From Verrucomicrobiota bacterium (GTDB lineage Bacteria > Verrucomicrobiota > Verrucomicrobiia > Opitutales > Opitutaceae): a stretch of 64,000 nucleotides of DNA. The notes beneath the pieces are model-generated. The model did not search any database and was not told the origin of the DNA. It saw only the letters and a program-made list of their open reading frames with translations. Location of the stretch: NCBI GenBank assembly GCA_023428905.1, contig JAEYWP010000007.1, positions 372,001 to 436,000 of the forward strand, written 5' to 3'. This document shows positions 7,778 to 16,366 of this stretch, one piece after another; the stretch's first letter is position 1, and the number at the start of each line of letters is the position of its first letter. The translations under genes were made by a program, and so were the position numbers.

Positions 7778-8830
7778 TTATCCCGCCGGCGCGCCGAAGC
7801 GGCAGGCGTGCGCACTGAAACCCGCGCCAAAGCTCACCAGCCACCAGTCGGCACCGGCGGCGGGGCGTCCATTCTGTAATGCGTCTTTCAATACAAAGAG
7901 CACGGACGGGCTGCTCATGTTGCCATACTGCCGGAGCACACGTCGGCTTCCGCCGAAGTCATATTGGGGAAGGGCGCGCTCGAGCGCGTTTACCACGTCC
8001 CGCCCCCCGGGGTGGGCGAGCACGCGATCGATCTTCGCCGCACCGGTGCGGGCGCGCTCGCGCTCATGCAGGCGGGTCACCGCGCCGGCGGCGAGAGAAG
8101 GCACGGCGCCGTCGAGCAGGTTGCGCAGTTTCCCGTTTCGCTGCTCAAAGCGGATTTTGTCGCGGTGCGCCGGTTCGTGGTGGGTGCTGAAACTGTGCAC
8201 CGCAAGCGCCTCGCCACGCGGCCGGCTGCCCCAAATCGCGGCGGCCGCGCCGTCCCCAAAAAGGCAGGCGCTGATCAGGACGCCCGGATCATCGTCAAGG
8301 TAGAAGGCGGCCGAACAAATCTCGACCGCCACAGTGGCCACCCGCGCACCTGGCTCGACCCGCAGGAGCGCGTCCGCCATGCGCAGGGTGGGTATGGCGG
8401 CGCCGCAGCCGAGGCCGGCGATGTCGTGCAGCACGGCGTCAGACCGGATCCCCAGCTGCTCCGCCACATAACTGCTCAGCCCGGGACAGAGGTAGCCGGT
8501 GCAGGTGCAGATCAGCAGCGCGTCGAGTTCGTCCGGGCGAAGGTTTACCTGACGCAGTGCGTCCTGCAGGGCCGCGCCGGCGAGACGGGGGGCTTCGCGC
8601 CGAAAGGCCTCGTTGAGGTCATCGGCGGAAAGGCCGAAGACACCCGGCACGTCGGAGACGGCGAAATGGCGGCGGTCCACCCCCGAGTCCCCGCGGAGCA
8701 CGGCGTGCACCAGCAGCTGCGAGCGGCGGCTGAGACGGTTGCGGATCTCGGGCTGCGACGCCACGCGCGCACACTCCTCCTGCGACAGGCTGACCGGTGG
8801 GACGGAGGTGGCGAGGGCATGGAGAAACAT
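7778..8830 (-). CDS. Type III polyketide synthase (chalcone/stilbene synthase family)
   Basis: This 350-residue ketosynthase homodimer-type enzyme condenses malonyl-CoA units onto an acyl-CoA starter. The catalytic triad is complete: Cys142 in IAGLGCGAAIP, His273 in LAHPGGRDV, and Asn304 in QYGNMSSPSV. The C-terminal SFGAGFSAHA corresponds to the GFGPG loop. I chose the ATG at 8830, only two bases after the stop of the upstream FAD gene. The longer frame adds 37 residues absent from the family. Its operon partners, a methyltransferase and an FAD oxidoreductase, recall Streptomyces srsABC for methylated alkylresorcinols and quinones. Product class (alkylresorcinol, alkylpyrone or aromatic) cannot be read from sequence. 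Confidence 0.93.
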   Translation of the reverse strand: MFLHALATSVPPVSLSQEECARVASQPEIRNRLSRRSQLLVHAVLRGDSGVDRRHFAVSDVPGVFGLSADDLNEAFRREAPRLAGAALQDALRQVNLRPDELDALLICTCTGYLCPGLSSYVAEQLGIRSDAVLHDIAGLGCGAAIPTLRMADALLRVEPGARVATVAVEICSAAFYLDDDPGVLISACLFGDGAAAAIWGSRPRGEALAVHSFSTHHEPAHRDKIRFEQRNGKLRNLLDGAVPSLAAGAVTRLHERERARTGAAKIDRVLAHPGGRDVVNALERALPQYDFGGSRRVLRQYGNMSSPSVLFVLKDALQNGRPAAGADWWLVSFGAGFSAHACRFGAPAG

Positions 8831-8832
8831 GG

Positions 8833-9852
8833 TCAGGAGTGCAGGGCGGCCGTAAGCGTGCGCAGCGGAACCAAACCGGTGCGGTTGGCGAAGCGGAAGA
8901 GGTGTTGGCAGCCGACGGCTATGAGAAAGGGATGTAGCCACGTGGCAACCCGCAGGGGGCGGTTCAGCCGTGAGGCCAACGCCCGGTTACAGACCCGGAC
9001 AGTTTCCCTCCAGGTGGCCGAGCCTTTCGACCACCGGGTGATAGGGTCAAGGGTAACGGCAGCGGATTGGAAGGCCATTGCCATACCGTGGCCGGTGAAC
9101 GGCGGGATCATGCCGTAGGCGTCGCCGATCTGCAGGGTGGTGGGGCGCGGCGGCACCCCGAAGGCCATGCCTGCCACGGCGCACCGGGAGGCTGGGTCGA
9201 CGGCGAGGGGCGCGATCCGCTCCGCCAGGGAAGCGAGCCCGGAGGCGTGCAAATAGGTTTCCAGCGCAGTCTCACGGGTGAGTGCGAGCCCCGGACGCTG
9301 CCGGAATAGGCCGCAGAGGTTGACGGTGGACGTATCTACGCGGCAGAGACCGACGTAGGCGCCGTCCCCCAGGTGCACCTCCAGATCGGCCGCGAGGGGC
9401 AATGACGTGAGGTGTTGTTTCAGGCCCAGCCAGCCGGTCTCGCCTCGACGACGCCCGATCGCCAGCACCTCTCCCTCAACCCCGGTGGCCCGGGCGCGGG
9501 TGCCGCAATGAAGTTCCCCGCCCGCCGCGGAGAAGCGCTCCGCGAGCCGCGCATCGAGTTGATGCCGGCTCAGGGCAAACGCCGGCCGGGCCAGGACCTG
9601 CCGGCGCAGCACGCGACCTCCGCGCACCCAGGCGAGGGTGGAGAGTTGCAGGGCATCCTGAAGCACATCGTCCAGGGCGAGCGCCGTCATCGTCGCCGTA
9701 TCCAGCCCGGCGATAAACTCGCCGCAGACCCGGTGGCGGGGATACTGACCAGCTTCGAAAAGGCGGGTGGGCACACCGCGGCGGGCGAGCGCGACGCCGA
9801 GGCTCAGCCCGGCCAGACCGCCGCCGTGGATGGTGACGGGGCGCGTGGTCAT
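8833..9852 (-). CDS. FAD-dependent oxidoreductase / monooxygenase in the type III PKS operon
   Basis: This is a 339-residue flavoprotein of the PHBH/geranylgeranyl-reductase superfamily. It shows the N-terminal dinucleotide motif GGGLAGLSLGVAL, an RHRVCGEF segment after the first strand pair, and the second FAD motif IGDAYGMIPPFTGHGMAMAFQSA at about residues 241-263. The ATG overlaps the methyltransferase stop by four bases (ATGA) and the PKS follows after two bases, so the three proteins are very likely made together. By analogy with SrsC it may hydroxylate the polyketide's aromatic ring; reduction of a lipid chain is an alternative. Confidence 0.88.
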   Translation of the reverse strand: MTTRPVTIHGGGLAGLSLGVALARRGVPTRLFEAGQYPRHRVCGEFIAGLDTATMTALALDDVLQDALQLSTLAWVRGGRVLRRQVLARPAFALSRHQLDARLAERFSAAGGELHCGTRARATGVEGEVLAIGRRRGETGWLGLKQHLTSLPLAADLEVHLGDGAYVGLCRVDTSTVNLCGLFRQRPGLALTRETALETYLHASGLASLAERIAPLAVDPASRCAVAGMAFGVPPRPTTLQIGDAYGMIPPFTGHGMAMAFQSAAVTLDPITRWSKGSATWRETVRVCNRALASRLNRPLRVATWLHPFLIAVGCQHLFRFANRTGLVPLRTLTAALHS

Positions 9853-10514
9853 GCCTTCCGAAACGCCACCAGACGGTAGGCAAAAAAATGAGTCCGGGGC
9901 ACCTGCCAGGCCCAGTGCCGCGGGTCCAAGCCCAGCAGGCGCGGAAGCTCGTGCCCGCGGAACCCCGCCGCGATGCTGAGCCAGCCGTCATGCCGACTGA
10001 CCCGATTGGCTCCGACCGCACGCGCGAACGCGGCGAAGAGCCATTGCTGGATGCGGCCGCGGCGCAGGTCGCCGAGGACCAGCAGGCGGGCATGTTCACT
10101 GGCACGTGCGCCAAGTTCACCCAGCTGGTGGTCGGTGAAATGGTGCAGGATCAGATTGCCCGCGATGACAGGGTACTGCGGCCATTCGTCGAAATGGAAA
10201 ACGTTCCCGCGATGCCACGCCGCGTCGCGCGGCCAGGCGGGCGGGCGCGGAGCGAGATCGATTCCATCCCAGCGAATGCCGCGTCGGTGCATCGTCAGGC
10301 CCAAGTCGCCTTCGCCGGCGCCGACTTCCAGCACCCGTTCACCGGCGCGCAGCTGGCGCGGGAGGATTTGAGCGAACCAGCGCGCGTTCCCCAGAGCGGC
10401 GTTGAAAACGCGCAGGTCCCTGCGTGAATGGCGCGCGTCCGGGTGCTCCGCGGGAAGGGTATCGAGTAATTCGACCGGAAGCGGGTGGGGACGGGGACTG
10501 GAAACGGAGGACAT
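9849..10514 (-). CDS. SAM-dependent methyltransferase in the type III PKS operon
   Basis: This is a class I methyltransferase of 221 residues with the SAM-binding motif RVLEVGAGEGDLGLTM at about residues 59-74, an acidic post-strand-2 residue in WDGIDLAP, and GNLILHHFTDHQLGEL for motif IV. It is the first gene of the operon and overlaps the FAD oxidoreductase by four bases. It likely methylates a hydroxyl or carbon of the type III PKS product (inference from context, as for SrsB, though SrsB belongs to a different methyltransferase class). Confidence 0.86.
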   Translation of the reverse strand: MSSVSSPRPHPLPVELLDTLPAEHPDARHSRRDLRVFNAALGNARWFAQILPRQLRAGERVLEVGAGEGDLGLTMHRRGIRWDGIDLAPRPPAWPRDAAWHRGNVFHFDEWPQYPVIAGNLILHHFTDHQLGELGARASEHARLLVLGDLRRGRIQQWLFAAFARAVGANRVSRHDGWLSIAAGFRGHELPRLLGLDPRHWAWQVPRTHFFAYRLVAFRKA

Positions 10515-10577
10515 GGGACGCAGCCGCCCGCAAGGGGAGTGGCGGGGGTTGGAACCGGTCTGCCCGGAGTTGTTTCC

Positions 10578-10985
10578 ATGCAGCTCATGAAAACAGCGGA
10601 GCAGAAGCGGGTCGTGTGGGCGTGGCTGCAGGGTGTCTTTTACACCGTGTCCGGGATCTGGCCACTGGTGGACATCGATTCCTTCCAGTTTGTCACCGGC
10701 CCCAAGGTCGACCTGTGGCTGGTGCGTACGGTGGGCCTCCTACTGGCCGTGCTCGGTCTCGCCCTGCTGCGCGCCGCGCGGGGCCGGCGGGTCTCCTCCG
10801 ACCTTATTCTTGTGGCGGCCGGACAGGCGCTTGCGTTGGCCGTGATCGATGTCGTGTATGTGACGGCGGGCCGCATCTCCCCGATCTATCTTCTCGACGC
10901 CGCCGCCGAGCTGGTGCTGGTGGCCGGATGGATCCTGCTTGGGCGCGGGACCCCGGATCACCCCTCCCTGCAGGAATCGCATTGA
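10578..10985 (+). CDS. Small integral membrane protein of unknown function
   Basis: This is a 135-residue protein with about four hydrophobic segments: WLQGVFYTVSGIWPLV, LVRTVGLLLAVLGLALL, LILVAAGQALALAVIDVVYV and IYLLDAAAELVLVAGWILL. I chose the ATG at 10578 because the open frame upstream overlaps the divergent methyltransferase start and is low complexity. An ATG at 10587 is also possible. It diverges from the PKS operon. I do not recognise a function. Confidence 0.68.
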   Translation: MQLMKTAEQKRVVWAWLQGVFYTVSGIWPLVDIDSFQFVTGPKVDLWLVRTVGLLLAVLGLALLRAARGRRVSSDLILVAAGQALALAVIDVVYVTAGRISPIYLLDAAAELVLVAGWILLGRGTPDHPSLQESH

Positions 10986-11077
10986 CAGGGTGGCGCGCCT
11001 GTGGGAATCGGTCGGGCTCCTTTGAAGCCGGCAACCCGGTCAGCGGCCGCCCCGCTGCACCTCCCGGTCTCGACGGT

Positions 11078-11107
11078 TTGGCCTTCCGGGGCCCCCACCT
11101 TTATACG
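11078..11107 (+). promoter_or_regulatory. Candidate promoter of rplI
   Basis: TTGGCC (11078-11083) and TATACG (11102-11107) are separated by 18 bases and lie 29 bases before the rplI ATG. The match to sigma-70 is moderate, and the position at the only AT-rich patch of this intergenic region supports it. Confidence 0.33.
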
Positions 11108-11135
11108 TTAACGATATCTCCAACTCCTCCCTCTC

Positions 11136-11675
11136 ATGGCACATAGCGACGTTCTGCTCTTGAAACCGGTCGAAGGCCTCGGCGCCGAAGGCGACCAGGT
11201 GAAGGTCCGCGCTGGTTACGCGCGCAATTTCCTGCTGCCGCGCAAGATCGCAGCTCCGTTGACCAAGGCCAACCGCAAGCAGGTCGACGCGTTGAAGAAG
11301 CGCCGCGGCGAGCGCGAGCTCCAGGAGCTCGATTCCGCCAAGCAGGTCGCCTCCAAGCTGGAAAAGGCCTCCATCGCCTTTGCGGTGAAGACGGGCGAGG
11401 GTGGCAAGATGTTCGGCGCGATCACCGCCAACGACCTCCACGAGAAGCTCGTCCAGTCCGGCATCGAGCTGGAGAAGAAGCGCATCCACCTCTACACCCC
11501 GGTCAAGACCCTCGGTAAGCACGAGGTGAAGATCAAGTTGCACGAGGATGTCACCGTCGACCTCAGCTTCGACGTGGTCTCCGAGAACCCGATCGTGCCG
11601 GTGGCGGAAGAAGCCCCCGCGACGGACCGCAAGCCCGAGCGCCGCGAGCGCAAGGAACGCTCGGACAGGAAATAA
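11136..11675 (+). CDS. rplI: Ribosomal protein bL9
   Basis: bL9 binds 23S rRNA at the base of the L1 stalk. The N-terminal domain has the conserved DVLLLKPVEGLGAEGDQVKVRAGYARNFLLPRKIA signature (residues 4-38), followed by the long connecting helix and the C-terminal domain (GGKMFGAITANDL; LGKHEVKIKLHEDVTVDL). At 179 residues it is longer than the typical 147-150 because of a charged tail ending RRERKERSDRK, which may be disordered. It precedes dnaB as in many bacteria, but rpsF, ssb and rpsR are not upstream. The leader CTCCTCCCTCTC is pyrimidine-rich. Confidence 0.97.
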   Translation: MAHSDVLLLKPVEGLGAEGDQVKVRAGYARNFLLPRKIAAPLTKANRKQVDALKKRRGERELQELDSAKQVASKLEKASIAFAVKTGEGGKMFGAITANDLHEKLVQSGIELEKKRIHLYTPVKTLGKHEVKIKLHEDVTVDLSFDVVSENPIVPVAEEAPATDRKPERRERKERSDRK

Positions 11676-11697
11676 CGTTCCGACCAGTCCCTTTCCG

Positions 11698-11733
11698 GAG
11701 CCGCGTCGTCCTGCGACGCGGCTCTCTTTTTTT
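11698..11733 (+). terminator. Rho-independent terminator after rplI
   Basis: A perfect 11-bp stem GAGCCGCGTCG / CGACGCGGCTC with a 5-base loop is followed by TCTTTTTTT. It ends rplI transcription and separates it from dnaB. Confidence 0.93.
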
Positions 11734-11836
11734 CCAGCGCCCGCGCCCGGTTGTTCACAACACCGGGACCAATTGAATGTGTACAACCAAACGTTGATCC
11801 GGGCCAAAGGGAGTCCATTCACTCCTCCCTCTTTTC

Positions 11837-13255
11837 ATGGCAGACGACACCGCTAAGTCTTTCCGCAGGCAACGTGGCTCCAACGGGAGTCAGGGAGACG
11901 GCACCGCCCTCATGGATGCGGCCCGGACCATTCCGCACAGCGTGGAGGCGGAGGAGTATCTCCTTTCCTGCTGTCTTCTCGACGGCAACGACACGATCGC
12001 GCGTTGTTTCGAAGGCAAGCTGACCGCCGCCGCGTTCTACGTGCCGGCGAACCGGATCATCTACGAAAAGCTGACGGAGCTCTACAACACGGGCACCGCA
12101 CTCGACCTCGCCGTCCTGGCGGAGGAGTTGAAGACCTCGCGCCAGCTCGATCAAGTGGGCGGATACGCCTACCTGACGCAGATCAGCAGCCGGATCCCGA
12201 CCACCGCGCAGGCCGGTTATTTTATCGAGAAGGTCCGCGAGCTTTACCTGCTCCGGGAGTTGATCCGCGTCGCGACGGGTGCGGTCGAGAGCTGTTACGA
12301 GTTCAGCGGCGGGCTCGAGGAATTCATCGACAAGGTCGAGCAGGATATCTTCCAGGTCACCCAGGACCGTATCTCCGACGCGGCGAAGTCGATGAAGGAG
12401 CCGACCCGCGAGGCCATGAACATCATCACCAAGATGATGATGAAGAAGGGCGAACTCACGGGTGTCCCTTCCGGCTTTCACGATCTCGACTTCAAATACA
12501 CCTACGGTTTCCAGCGTCAGGAAATGATCATCCTGGCGGCGCGTCCCTCGATGGGCAAAACCTCGCTGGCGCTCAACATGGCCGAGGCCGCCGCCATGCC
12601 GAAGAAGGGCAACCCGGTCACCACCATCGTGTTCAGCCTCGAAATGAGCGCGGCCCAGCTCGCGATGCGTATGCTCTGCTCGCGCGCGCGGGTGAACATG
12701 AAACTGCTGCGCGACGGTTTGCTCTCGAAGAACGGCGAGGAGCAGCAGCGCCTCCTCCAGGCGGCGGATGAGTTCAGCAAAGCGCCCATCTTCATCGATG
12801 ATTCGAGCCACCTGACGATCATGGAACTGCGCGCCAAGGCGCGGCGCCTCCACGCCCGCCAGCCCCTCGGTTTCATCATCGTGGACTATCTCCAGCTTCT
12901 CGCGCCCTCCGATCCCAAGGTGCCCCGCGAACAGCAGGTCTCGGAAATCTCCCGCGGCCTTAAGGCACTGGCGAAGGAACTCGACGTACCGGTCCTTGTA
13001 TTAAGTCAGCTCAACCGTTCTGCAGAAAAGGAGAACCGCACCCCGAAACTTTCGGACCTGCGCGAATCCGGATCGATCGAGCAGGACGCCGACGTTGTCA
13101 TGATGCTTGCCCGCCCAAAAGACGCTGACGAGAAGTTCCAGGTCGCGGCCGACTCGGCCGAGTTAATTGTTGCCAAGCAACGAAACGGGCCGGTAGGAGA
13201 ACTAAAACTTACCTTCCTCCGGGACATCACTCGCTTTGAAAACTTCACACAGTAA
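11837..13255 (+). CDS. dnaB: Replicative DNA helicase DnaB
   Basis: DnaB is the hexameric 5'-3' replication-fork helicase. The protein has 472 residues, with an N-terminal DnaB domain (IPHSVEAEEYLLSCCLLD from about residue 35) and a C-terminal RecA-like ATPase: Walker A ARPSMGKTSLALNMA, the VFSLEMSAAQLAMRMLC segment, Walker B FIIVDYLQLL, then LSQLNRSAEKENRTPKLSDLRESGSIEQDADVV. A leading extension of about 30 polar residues precedes the core. The gene lies 103 bases after the rplI terminator, so it needs its own promoter. The bamA start lies 7 bases after its stop. Confidence 0.97.
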   Translation: MADDTAKSFRRQRGSNGSQGDGTALMDAARTIPHSVEAEEYLLSCCLLDGNDTIARCFEGKLTAAAFYVPANRIIYEKLTELYNTGTALDLAVLAEELKTSRQLDQVGGYAYLTQISSRIPTTAQAGYFIEKVRELYLLRELIRVATGAVESCYEFSGGLEEFIDKVEQDIFQVTQDRISDAAKSMKEPTREAMNIITKMMMKKGELTGVPSGFHDLDFKYTYGFQRQEMIILAARPSMGKTSLALNMAEAAAMPKKGNPVTTIVFSLEMSAAQLAMRMLCSRARVNMKLLRDGLLSKNGEEQQRLLQAADEFSKAPIFIDDSSHLTIMELRAKARRLHARQPLGFIIVDYLQLLAPSDPKVPREQQVSEISRGLKALAKELDVPVLVLSQLNRSAEKENRTPKLSDLRESGSIEQDADVVMMLARPKDADEKFQVAADSAELIVAKQRNGPVGELKLTFLRDITRFENFTQ

Positions 13256-13262
13256 CCCGTTT

Positions 13263-15584
13263 ATGCGGGTCGCACGTCTCTTCATTGTCTTCTGGATTTT
13301 CGCGGCGGCTTGCGCGCAGTCCTTCGCCCAGGTCGGTGGGGCAGGGGAGGAAAGTTATCGGGTCGGAACGGTGACGGTGCGCTTCATGGGCACCGCCAAC
13401 GTCAATGAGCAGGTGGTGCGCGCCAACATGCAGGTGCGCGAGGGTGGTGAGCTCGACGATACCATGATCGACCGGGACATCCGGTCTCTCTACCGCACGG
13501 GCCTCTTTGAGTTCATCGAGGTCAAGCGCGAGGTGCTGGATAACCGCACCGTCAACCTCGTCGTCGAGGTGACCCCGAAGTACCGCGTCCTGGCCCTGCG
13601 TTTTGAGGGGAACAAGAAGGTCAAGAGCCGGCGCCTGGAGCGCGAGGCCAAGACCAAGCCCAACACCGCGCTCGACGAGCGCCAGGTGAAGGAGGACGCC
13701 GAAAAAATGCGGGAGTATTATCAGAAGAGCGGATACAACCAGGCCACCGTCAGCTACCGCATCGACCGCAACCGCGAAACCGGCTTCGGCACGGTTTATT
13801 TCCGCGTCAACGAGGGCAATCGGGTCAAGATCGCGGATATCCGCTTTGTCGGCAACGACAGCATCAAGCCGCGCCGCCTCCGCAAGCAGATGGAGACCAA
13901 ACGCTGGTGGATGTTTTCCTGGCTCCTGGGCACGGGCCGCCTGAAGGACGAGCTTTTCGAGGACGACCTGGAAAAGCTGCGCGATTATTACCGCGACGAG
14001 GGATTCCTCGATGTCGAGATTCCCGCCGACAAGGTGATCTACGACTACCCGAGCGACCGGAAACTGGTCCTCACCCTCCAGATCAAGGAGGGCCGCCGCT
14101 ACAAGATCGGCGACATCACCTTCACCGGGAACAAGCTTCATCCCACCCCCTTGCTGCGCTTCATCCTGAAGCAGCAGAGCGGCATGGTCTTCTCACCGTC
14201 CAAACTCGATAAGGACATCGAGACCCTGGAGGACTTCTACGGCAAGGACGGCTACCTCGACTCGCGCATCCGCCTGATCCGCAAACCCAACGTCGCGACC
14301 GGTAACATCGACATCGAATATCGGGTGGAGGAGAGCGAGCAGTACTTCGTCGAGTCCATCAAGATCGAGGGCAACACCAAGACCAAGAGCATCGTCGTCC
14401 TGCGCGAACTCGTGCTCGGCCCCGGTGAGGTCTTCAACACCCTGCGCATGAAGATGAGCAAGGTGCGCCTCGAGAACACCCGGTTCTTCGAGGATGTGAA
14501 CATGACCCCGGAGACGACGAACATCCCGGCGCGCCGCAACCTCAAGATCGCGCTCAAGGAAGGCCGCACCGGCAACCTCACCTTCGGCGCCGGCTTCAGC
14601 TCGCTCGAGAAAGGCGTGATCTTCGCCGAACTCACCCAGTCCAATTTCGACCTCTTTAACCGCCGCTCCTTCTTCCAGGGCGATGGCCAGAAGTTCCGCC
14701 TCCGCCTCCAGTACGGTTCCCGCTCGAGCGAGGCCATCATCTCTTTCGAAGAGCCCTGGCTCTTCGAAAAGGAGCTGACGATGGGCTTCTCCATCTTCCG
14801 CACCAGCTCCGACTACGATAACCAGTATTACGACGAGATCCGCACCGGCGGTGAAATCTACCTCCGCAAGCGCCTCTTCGAGCTCGTGGAAGGCCGCATT
14901 TCGTACTCCTACCAGACCATCGAGATCGAGAACCTCGAACTGGACCCGAGCTACGGCATCCCGGAGGGCAAGCAGAACGTCTCCACCATCGGCCTCCAGC
15001 TGCTGCGCGAAACCCGCGACAAGATCGTCAACACCACGTCCGGCAATCGCATCGAGTTGAACACCGAGGTGTCCGGCGGCTGGCTGGGCGGCGACCTCGA
15101 CTTCTACCGTGTCGAGTTCCGCGGCTCCCAGTTCTTCCCTCTCTTCGAGTCGCAGCAGCAGGTGTTGGGCGTATTCCTCCGCGGCGCGGTGGTGGACGAG
15201 TACGGCCAAACCGAGCAGCTTCCTTATTACGAGCGCCAGTTCCTCGGCGGCCCGTACAACCTGCGCGGCTTCGAAAACCGCGACGTCGGTCCGAAGGACG
15301 CCAATGGCATCAATCTGGGCGGCAAAACCTACGGCATGTTCACCCTCGAGTATTCCCTCGATATCGTGAGCCCGATCCGTTTCGCCATCTTCTACGACGC
15401 CGGCTTCGTCAACGAGAAGGCCTACGACTTCACCCCGACCGGTTATAACGACAATTTCGGTTTCGGCCTTCGCCTCTTCGTCGCGGGCGCCCCGCTCAGT
15501 CTCGACTTCGGCATTCCGCTCACGACCGATAGGTTCAACGACAAAGGCAACCAGTTTAACTTTTCCTTTGGCACCCGGTTCTGA
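13263..15584 (+). CDS. bamA: BamA, outer membrane protein assembly factor
   Basis: BamA inserts beta-barrel proteins in the outer membrane. The protein has 773 residues: signal peptide (RVARLFIVFWIFAAACAQSFAQ), five POTRA repeats spanning about residues 35-430 (for example VTVRFMGTANVNEQVVRANM, VLALRFEGNKKVKSRRL, IADIRFVGNDSIKPRRL, IGDITFTGNKLHP, VESIKIEGNTKTKS), and a 16-strand barrel with the lid motif LGGPYNLRGFENRDVGP and a terminal FSFGTRF ending in Phe. I chose the ATG at 13263; an in-frame TTG at 13236 overlaps dnaB and would disturb the signal peptide. It is followed by skp and lpxD as in many Gram-negatives. Confidence 0.96.
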   Translation: MRVARLFIVFWIFAAACAQSFAQVGGAGEESYRVGTVTVRFMGTANVNEQVVRANMQVREGGELDDTMIDRDIRSLYRTGLFEFIEVKREVLDNRTVNLVVEVTPKYRVLALRFEGNKKVKSRRLEREAKTKPNTALDERQVKEDAEKMREYYQKSGYNQATVSYRIDRNRETGFGTVYFRVNEGNRVKIADIRFVGNDSIKPRRLRKQMETKRWWMFSWLLGTGRLKDELFEDDLEKLRDYYRDEGFLDVEIPADKVIYDYPSDRKLVLTLQIKEGRRYKIGDITFTGNKLHPTPLLRFILKQQSGMVFSPSKLDKDIETLEDFYGKDGYLDSRIRLIRKPNVATGNIDIEYRVEESEQYFVESIKIEGNTKTKSIVVLRELVLGPGEVFNTLRMKMSKVRLENTRFFEDVNMTPETTNIPARRNLKIALKEGRTGNLTFGAGFSSLEKGVIFAELTQSNFDLFNRRSFFQGDGQKFRLRLQYGSRSSEAIISFEEPWLFEKELTMGFSIFRTSSDYDNQYYDEIRTGGEIYLRKRLFELVEGRISYSYQTIEIENLELDPSYGIPEGKQNVSTIGLQLLRETRDKIVNTTSGNRIELNTEVSGGWLGGDLDFYRVEFRGSQFFPLFESQQQVLGVFLRGAVVDEYGQTEQLPYYERQFLGGPYNLRGFENRDVGPKDANGINLGGKTYGMFTLEYSLDIVSPIRFAIFYDAGFVNEKAYDFTPTGYNDNFGFGLRLFVAGAPLSLDFGIPLTTDRFNDKGNQFNFSFGTRF

Positions 15585-15623
15585 TCCTGCTCCACTTACT
15601 CCTTTCTTTCCAAGAACCCAAAT

Positions 15624-16265
15624 ATGAAGACTTCCTTCCGTACCTTCCTGGCCGTCGCCGCCCTCGGCTTCACGTCGATGGTGTTTGCGCAGCCGGCCCC
15701 GAAAATCTTCGTCCTCGATATGGCGAAGATCTTTGAAGGCCACTACAAGACCGAGGAGCAGCAGACCAAGCTGAAGAGCGACCAGAAGAAGGCGGTCGAA
15801 GAGCTCGAGCGCCTGGACAAGGAGATCCGCTCCATGGCCGACAAGTTCAAGGAGCAGAAGGAGCAGATGGACAATCCTGCCCTCACCAACGACGCCCGTG
15901 AGCGTGCCAAGACCGACGCCACGAAGACGATGGAAGAGATCCAGCAGAAGCAGCAGGAAGGCCAGAGCTTCCGCATGAACGCGGAACGCAGCTTCCAGCA
16001 GCGGATCGGCAACTTCCGCGCCGTGCTGATCGAGGAAATCTCCAAGCTCGCCACCGACATCGCCAAGAAAAAGGGCGGCACCGTCCTTATGGACAAGGGC
16101 AGCCTGATCTACTCCGACCCGGGCTACGACATCACCGACGAAGTGATCGCCGAGATCAACAAGGGTCGCCCGGCTGGCGCCGCCGCCACCACCGGATCGA
16201 CCGCCGCTCCCGCCACCAAGGCCGACGGCACGCCGACCGTCACTTTCCCGGGCGCCAAGAAATAA
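15624..16265 (+). CDS. skp: Skp/OmpH family periplasmic chaperone
   Basis: Skp-like trimeric chaperone that escorts unfolded outer membrane proteins to BAM. The 213 residues begin with a signal peptide (KTSFRTFLAVAALGFTSMVFA), then the family strand APKIFVLDMAKIFEGHY, a long lysine/glutamate-rich coiled coil (residues about 40-135), and ISKLATDIAKKKGGTVLMDKGSLIYSDPGYDITDEVIAEIN. An Ala/Thr/Pro-rich tail follows. It sits 39 bases after bamA and ends at a terminator before lpxD. Confidence 0.93.
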   Translation: MKTSFRTFLAVAALGFTSMVFAQPAPKIFVLDMAKIFEGHYKTEEQQTKLKSDQKKAVEELERLDKEIRSMADKFKEQKEQMDNPALTNDARERAKTDATKTMEEIQQKQQEGQSFRMNAERSFQQRIGNFRAVLIEEISKLATDIAKKKGGTVLMDKGSLIYSDPGYDITDEVIAEINKGRPAGAAATTGSTAAPATKADGTPTVTFPGAKK

Positions 16266-16290
16266 GGCCTCCGCGACAATCGTTTTAACG

Positions 16291-16317
16291 ACCCCGCTCC
16301 ATCGAGCGGGGTTTTTT
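16291..16317 (+). terminator. Rho-independent terminator after skp
   Basis: The 9-bp stem ACCCCGCTC / GAGCGGGGT with loop CATC runs into TTTTTT. It separates bamA-skp from lpxD, which in other genera are usually read through as one operon. Confidence 0.9.
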
Positions 16318-16366
16318 GTCGGTGGAACATTGATTTGGCCGCCTCCGCGGCGCACGCTCAGCCCTC

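Noticed and set aside
10982..10987. TTGACA as a -35 for rplI.
   Set aside because: There is no -10 match at 15-19 bases, and it is too far from rplI.
14193..16355. A 720-codon open frame antisense to bamA and skp.
   Set aside because: It is a compositional shadow of two well-supported genes.
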